The notes below the pieces were generated by a model. The model worked only from the letters and a program-made list of their open reading frames with translations. It had not been told where the DNA came from and ran no database searches. From positions 1-64,000 of the forward strand of contig JBCCAR010000020.1 of assembly GCA_039814715.1 (NCBI GenBank): a DNA stretch of 64,000 bases, given 5' to 3'. This DNA comes from CAKZYD01 sp039814715 (GTDB lineage: Bacteria > Pseudomonadota > Alphaproteobacteria > Sphingomonadales > CAKZYD01). The translations under genes and the position numbers were made by a program. Shown here in pieces: positions 60,418-64,000 of the stretch; position 1 is the first letter of the stretch; each line of letters starts with the position of its first letter.

Positions 60418-63215
60418 TGGTTGCCACGATCAGCGCATTGTCAAGCGCAGGTCAAGCGGCCTCCTATTATGAAGCGGATGACTATTATGCAGGGGATGAT
60501 GACAGCCCAAGCGCCTGGTCTGGCCATGGCGCTGAGGCGCTTGGGCTTTTCGGCAGTGTTGATAGAGATTTGTTTAAACAGCTTTTAGAAGGGCATTTGC
60601 CCAACGGCCAAAAGTTTGGCACGTTGCGAGGCGACGGGGTTGCTCATCGCCCGGGTTGGGATATCACGCTGAGTGCGCCGAAGTCCGTCTCTCTGATGGC
60701 TGAGGTTGCAGGCGACAAAAGACTATTTATCGCGCATAGCGATGCCGTCAAAGCCGGTCTCAGCTTTGCCGAAACCCATGCAAATTTCACTCGAATAAGA
60801 TCCGCAGATGGCATCAAGCAAGAACGCACTCAAGGCCTCGCCATTGCAACCTTCCGGCACGATACTAGCCGCGCGCAAGACCCGCAGCTGCATACGCACG
60901 CAGTCATTCTAAACGCTGCGCAGGACCAGTCGGGAAAGTGGCGCAGCCTGGAACCAAGAGCGCTCTATCAAATGCAAAAGCAGATCGGCGCAACCTATCG
61001 GCAGGCCCTAGCGGTTAACGTCAGAAAGCTGGGATATGAGATTGAAACTGCCAAAGACAGCACCTTTGAAATCAAAGGTGTTCCGCAAAAAACGATGAAG
61101 GCGTTTAGCGTCCGCGCAAGCCAGATCGAAGCGCGCCTGGCAGAACGCGGCAAAACAAGAGAAACAGCAAGCGCGGAAGAAAAACAAATCGCCGCGCTCG
61201 ATACGCGGGATCGAAAAACGCAGGTAGACCGATGTGCATTACTTCAGGATTGGCAAAAGACTGCCACAGCTGCTGAATTTGATTCGGAAGCGCAATCTCA
61301 CCTCGTTCAATCGGCAAAGGGTCGCGCCGCTGTACGAGACCACCAACCCACGCTATCAAGCCATGGAGAACTAGCAGCATATCAGTCCGTTGCCCAAGCG
61401 ATTGAGAGCCTTGCCGAACGAAACGCCGTCTTTGCGGCAACGGATCTCCAAATAGAAGCAGGGCATCGTGCGCTTGGCTATGCAACGCAAAACCAGATTC
61501 AAAATGAGATAGCTAAAGTCCTTCAACGTGGCGCGATTTTGAGCCGAACGCACTTGGATCGGCGCGGAGTAGAATCTGCTGGTTTCACGACGCCAAAGCA
61601 GCTGGCGTATGAACAAAAGCTGCTCAACTTCGAAGCTATCGGCCGCAGCAAAGTCGCACCGGTTCTTACCCGCAAAAAGTCAGCGCGCGAAATTGCTAAG
61701 GCAGCACATATTGCTGAACAAAGCGGGTTTTCTTGGATGAAAGATCAGCGAGTATCAGCAACCCAGCTTCTCACTTCGCGCAATTCTATCACCGCACTAC
61801 AAGGCTATGCAGGCACCGCCAAAACCACGACGGTCTTGAGTCTCTATGCCCAATCAGCTCGCGAGGCTGGCCTTCAGGTCGTGCCAATGGCGCCGACAGC
61901 GAGTGCAGCCCAAACGCTCGGAAACGCCCTTGGCGCCAAAGCAACGACCATAGCGCGCCATTTCATCAACCAGACACGAGCTGATCGCTCTTCGAAGAAT
62001 GCGGCTTCCGTTTGGATTGTAGACGAAGCATCGATGCTCAGCGCTCGCGACACGGCGCGCCTATTCCAAATAGCCCACACATCGGGCGCCAGATTGGTGC
62101 TCGTTGGCGACGTCAAACAGCTCGGTTCGATAGAAGCTGGCGCAGCCTTCAAGCAGCTTCAAGACGCCGGAATGCAGACGGCAAAGCTTGCGCAAATCGT
62201 GCGGCAGAACAATGCTCATACGTTACAAGCCGTTGAAGCCGCGGTCGAAGGCGATGCCAAAAAAGCACTTGCCGCACTGGATAGCGGCGGCGGCAATATC
62301 ATCGAAATCGAAAACCGAGATGCCCGCTTTCAAAAAATGGCGAAGGACTACGCAAATCTGACATCGAAGCAGCGCGACACCACCCTCGTCCTAGAACCGT
62401 CACGCGCTGGTCGCGATGCCCTGAATGCCGAAATTCGACATGCATTGAAGTCACGCGGTGAACTTAGTGGACAGCCATTAAACGCTACATCGCTTGTCGC
62501 CAAAGGCCTAACGCGATCAGAAGCCAAAGACGTTCGAAATTACGCTGTAGATGATGTTGTCCAATTCATGAAATCATATGCCGCAAAGGGCGTCGACAAA
62601 AGCATCAGCTATGAAGTCGCATCCATTGATGCCAAGAAAAATGCCCTAACCCTCAGGTCGCAGAATGGACGAGCAATCCCATGGCATCCAAGACAATGGG
62701 GCGCCGCTGCTAGCCAAGCCTACGAAAGCCGCGCAATCGGACTACAGGCTGGGGACCGTATCATGTTCACTAAAAACGACCCCGCGTGGGGCCGACATAA
62801 CGGGACACGCGCGCAAGTGATCTCCGTAAACGACCAGCGCCGTGCGGCGGTTATCAAACTCGAAACGGGCGAAACGCAAACCTTGAGCCTAGACAAGACA
62901 TCTGACCAACATCTGCGCCACGCCTATGTCGACACAATCCACGCCGCCCAAGGTCGCACCGCCAATAGGGTTATGATCAGCAGCAGTTCAAGACAAACAA
63001 ATCTCGTGGATCAAAAGAGCTTCTACGTCGCGATCTCGCGCGCTAAGCTGGAGGTCTCGATTTACACGAACGACAGGGCGGGTCTGATACGCACAATCAG
63101 TGAGCGTGCTGGTGAAAAACAAACAGCGCTCCAACAAAGTTCGGCAATGGACGCAAATAGCATTTCGGCTGGTGGTAAGTCTTCAAAGCAAAGCCAGGCT
63201 GGCTTGGGCTCGTAA
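60417..63215 (+). CDS. MOBF conjugative relaxase with helicase domain, TrwC/TraI-like
   Basis: The 932-aa protein nicks and unwinds transferred DNA. The N-terminal relaxase (about 1-290) has tyrosine pairs Tyr17/18 and Tyr23/24 (SYYEADDYYAGD), as in TrwC Tyr18/Tyr26. The metal histidines are His148, His159 and His161 (FRHDTSR, QLHTHAVILN). The SF1 helicase (about 450-900) has Walker A GYAGTAKTT (463-471), VDEASML, GDVKQLG and a terminal TIHAAQGRT. Its length matches R388 TrwC (966 aa). I chose ATG 60417, overlapping the upstream stop, which puts the tyrosines at the right distance. The gene looks intact. Confidence 0.96.
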   Translation: MVATISALSSAGQAASYYEADDYYAGDDDSPSAWSGHGAEALGLFGSVDRDLFKQLLEGHLPNGQKFGTLRGDGVAHRPGWDITLSAPKSVSLMAEVAGDKRLFIAHSDAVKAGLSFAETHANFTRIRSADGIKQERTQGLAIATFRHDTSRAQDPQLHTHAVILNAAQDQSGKWRSLEPRALYQMQKQIGATYRQALAVNVRKLGYEIETAKDSTFEIKGVPQKTMKAFSVRASQIEARLAERGKTRETASAEEKQIAALDTRDRKTQVDRCALLQDWQKTATAAEFDSEAQSHLVQSAKGRAAVRDHQPTLSSHGELAAYQSVAQAIESLAERNAVFAATDLQIEAGHRALGYATQNQIQNEIAKVLQRGAILSRTHLDRRGVESAGFTTPKQLAYEQKLLNFEAIGRSKVAPVLTRKKSAREIAKAAHIAEQSGFSWMKDQRVSATQLLTSRNSITALQGYAGTAKTTTVLSLYAQSAREAGLQVVPMAPTASAAQTLGNALGAKATTIARHFINQTRADRSSKNAASVWIVDEASMLSARDTARLFQIAHTSGARLVLVGDVKQLGSIEAGAAFKQLQDAGMQTAKLAQIVRQNNAHTLQAVEAAVEGDAKKALAALDSGGGNIIEIENRDARFQKMAKDYANLTSKQRDTTLVLEPSRAGRDALNAEIRHALKSRGELSGQPLNATSLVAKGLTRSEAKDVRNYAVDDVVQFMKSYAAKGVDKSISYEVASIDAKKNALTLRSQNGRAIPWHPRQWGAAASQAYESRAIGLQAGDRIMFTKNDPAWGRHNGTRAQVISVNDQRRAAVIKLETGETQTLSLDKTSDQHLRHAYVDTIHAAQGRTANRVMISSSSRQTNLVDQKSFYVAISRAKLEVSIYTNDRAGLIRTISERAGEKQTALQQSSAMDANSISAGGKSSKQSQAGLGS

Positions 63216-63306
63216 AAACACGGTCATCGGAAAAGGCGCATTGTTCTAGCCATTTTGTTCCAGAGTCTCTCTCGCAAACCGTTTGAGCAAAACGGAGACC
63301 AACATA

Positions 63307-63335
63307 TTGACCCGCCACCCTCTGCAAAGTATACG
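63307..63335 (+). promoter_or_regulatory. promoter of tRNA-Met
   Basis: TTGACC (63307-63312), a 17-bp spacer and TATACG (63330-63335) lie 25 bp before the tRNA, a good sigma70-type promoter. Confidence 0.75.
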
Positions 63336-63360
63336 CGGCAAGCATGACGTGCCACACTAT

Positions 63361-63437
63361 GGCGGAGTAGCTCAGTTGGTTAGAGCAGTGGAATCATAAT
63401 CCATGTGTCGGGGGTTCAAATCCCTCCTCCGCTACCA
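63361..63437 (+). tRNA. tRNA-Met(CAT), elongator type
   Basis: The acceptor stem is GGCGGAG/CTCCGCT with a terminal G-T pair. The anticodon loop ATCATAA carries CAT, the variable loop is TGTCG, the T arm GGGGGTTCAAATCCC, and CCA is encoded. The first base pair is paired (unlike initiator tRNA), so this is the elongator form; tRNA-Ile2 (CAT, modified) cannot be wholly excluded. Confidence 0.93.
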
Positions 63438-63553
63438 AGCTCATTTTGTATTTCTAGGTTTCTTGCTGAATATCATCCATTATACTCCAAGGGTGTTGTC
63501 GGGTTAAGGACATGTAGAGGGCCCAAACCATTTCCTTTGGCAGGTCAATTAGA

Positions 63554-64000
63554 TCAGTGGATATTTGGAAACGATGGACGTAAGCCTAGCGCCTTGGCAA
63601 TAATTTTGTCTTTGGCGATGCCAAGACGTGATTGAGGCTTGATAAATTTTTGGTCATCGCGAGCCTTTATGATGTCCTTGATAATAGAAGCCTTGGAATG
63701 TTCGACTTGGTCATCCGAAGAAATACTGTCAAGAACATCGCAGGCCAATCGTCTGTAACCCCACAGATCGCAGAGCACAGCAGCTTTAATACGCTTCGTA
63801 GATGCTAGCTTTAAAACAGCCTTTGGTTCTTTGAAATATAAGAGATCAAAACCAACAAGTTCGCCGCGGTTGTTTTTTAGTTTGGCTTGATTTCGTCTTT
63901 GCCACACCGCTGAACGTTCGATGTCAAAAACACGAAATGCACATTTGTGCATATATTCCATGACTTCAAACGATAATTTTTGTCCTTTGTGTACGGGTGA
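63554..64000 (-). CDS. unknown protein, N-terminus beyond the right edge
   Basis: The reading frame ends at 63554 and is still open at the right edge. It may begin at an ATG (63961) or upstream of the window. The visible part is Lys/Arg-rich, for example KAVLKLASTKRIKAAVLCDL and KAKDKII-like GIAKDKIIAKAL, with KCAFRVFD and WQRRNQAKLKN near its N-terminus. It is AT-rich compared with the chromosome, suggesting it is accessory DNA. No family recognised. It runs leftward toward tRNA-Met, leaving a 116-bp gap with no feature that I can support. Confidence 0.55.
   Translation of the reverse strand, partial: SPVHKGQKLSFEVMEYMHKCAFRVFDIERSAVWQRRNQAKLKNNRGELVGFDLLYFKEPKAVLKLASTKRIKAAVLCDLWGYRRLACDVLDSISSDDQVEHSKASIIKDIIKARDDQKFIKPQSRLGIAKDKIIAKALGLRPSFPNIH

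Noticed and set aside
63361..63437. tRNA-Met as the right attachment site of the island.
   Set aside because: Its 3' end does not repeat the tRNA-Arg 3' end, and it has its own good promoter, so it looks like a normal chromosomal tRNA.

Overview
The window reads as the chromosome of an aerobic, Gram-negative alphaproteobacterium, most likely a marine Caulobacterales/Hyphomonadaceae- or Parvularculales-like organism. The reasons are the ChvI-ChvG-HprK-RapZ-EIIA-HPr-EI-AhcY gene order, a short HprK lacking the N-terminal domain, CtrA-type TTAA-N7-TTAA sites, TonB receptors, a PEP-CTERM protein and moderate GC. Lineage is inferred from gene content, not from a marker phylogeny.

Layout. (1) 1-4217: a truncated GIY-YIG gene with a REP-like palindrome, then a leftward operon of NTP transferase, ATP-grasp enzyme, a 45-aa basic protein, dcd and murA. 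(2) 4463-9806: tRNA-Thr, a large secreted protein of unknown family, and a phage-shock cluster: leftward pspA-pspB-pspC opposed to pspF, with a textbook sigma54 promoter and an overlooked 50-aa ORF between. (3) 9803-20892: a peroxiredoxin; a radical-SAM/UdgX DNA-repair pair with a small membrane protein; a 40-bp tandem palindromic repeat next to tRNA-Arg(CCT); a PEP-CTERM protein behind a second sigma54 promoter; lipoprotein nuclease and M48 protease; sufE with two hotdog thioesterases; and an NSS transporter. (4) 20952-29702: a J-domain protein, the ChvI/ChvG two-component system, the PTS regulatory chain and ahcY. (5) 29768-53184: envelope and nutrition genes. These are two TonB receptors, a DUF4198 partner, a POT peptide transporter, a LapG-like cysteine peptidase under a triple CtrA motif, a nitroreductase, an alpha/beta hydrolase, an RND efflux triad, a DPP-IV peptidase, a YtrA-type GntR/ABC operon, cysQ, a stand-alone receiver and galE. 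(6) 53287-54573: an M14 carboxypeptidase and tRNA-Arg(CCG). (7) 54574-63215: an accessory island starting directly at the 3' end of tRNA-Arg(CCG). It carries a ParD/ParE module, a membrane-protein gene split by one in-frame TAG, AlpA, an unknown 315-aa protein, a candidate oriT, and a ribbon-helix-helix / TrwB / TrwC-like set in the same order as the R388 mobilization region. No integrase or type IV secretion channel gene is visible. tRNA-Met and a gene running off the right edge follow.

The strongest unexplained signals are the two near-consensus sigma54 promoters (psp; PEP-CTERM), the 50-aa ORF heading the psp operon, the three phased CtrA half-sites, the oriT-like hairpin, the TAG-split island gene, and the NTP transferase/ATP-grasp pair attached to dcd-murA. 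I found no CRISPR array, no intact insertion sequence and no convincing riboswitch. I cannot point to a demonstrably new defence or signalling system.
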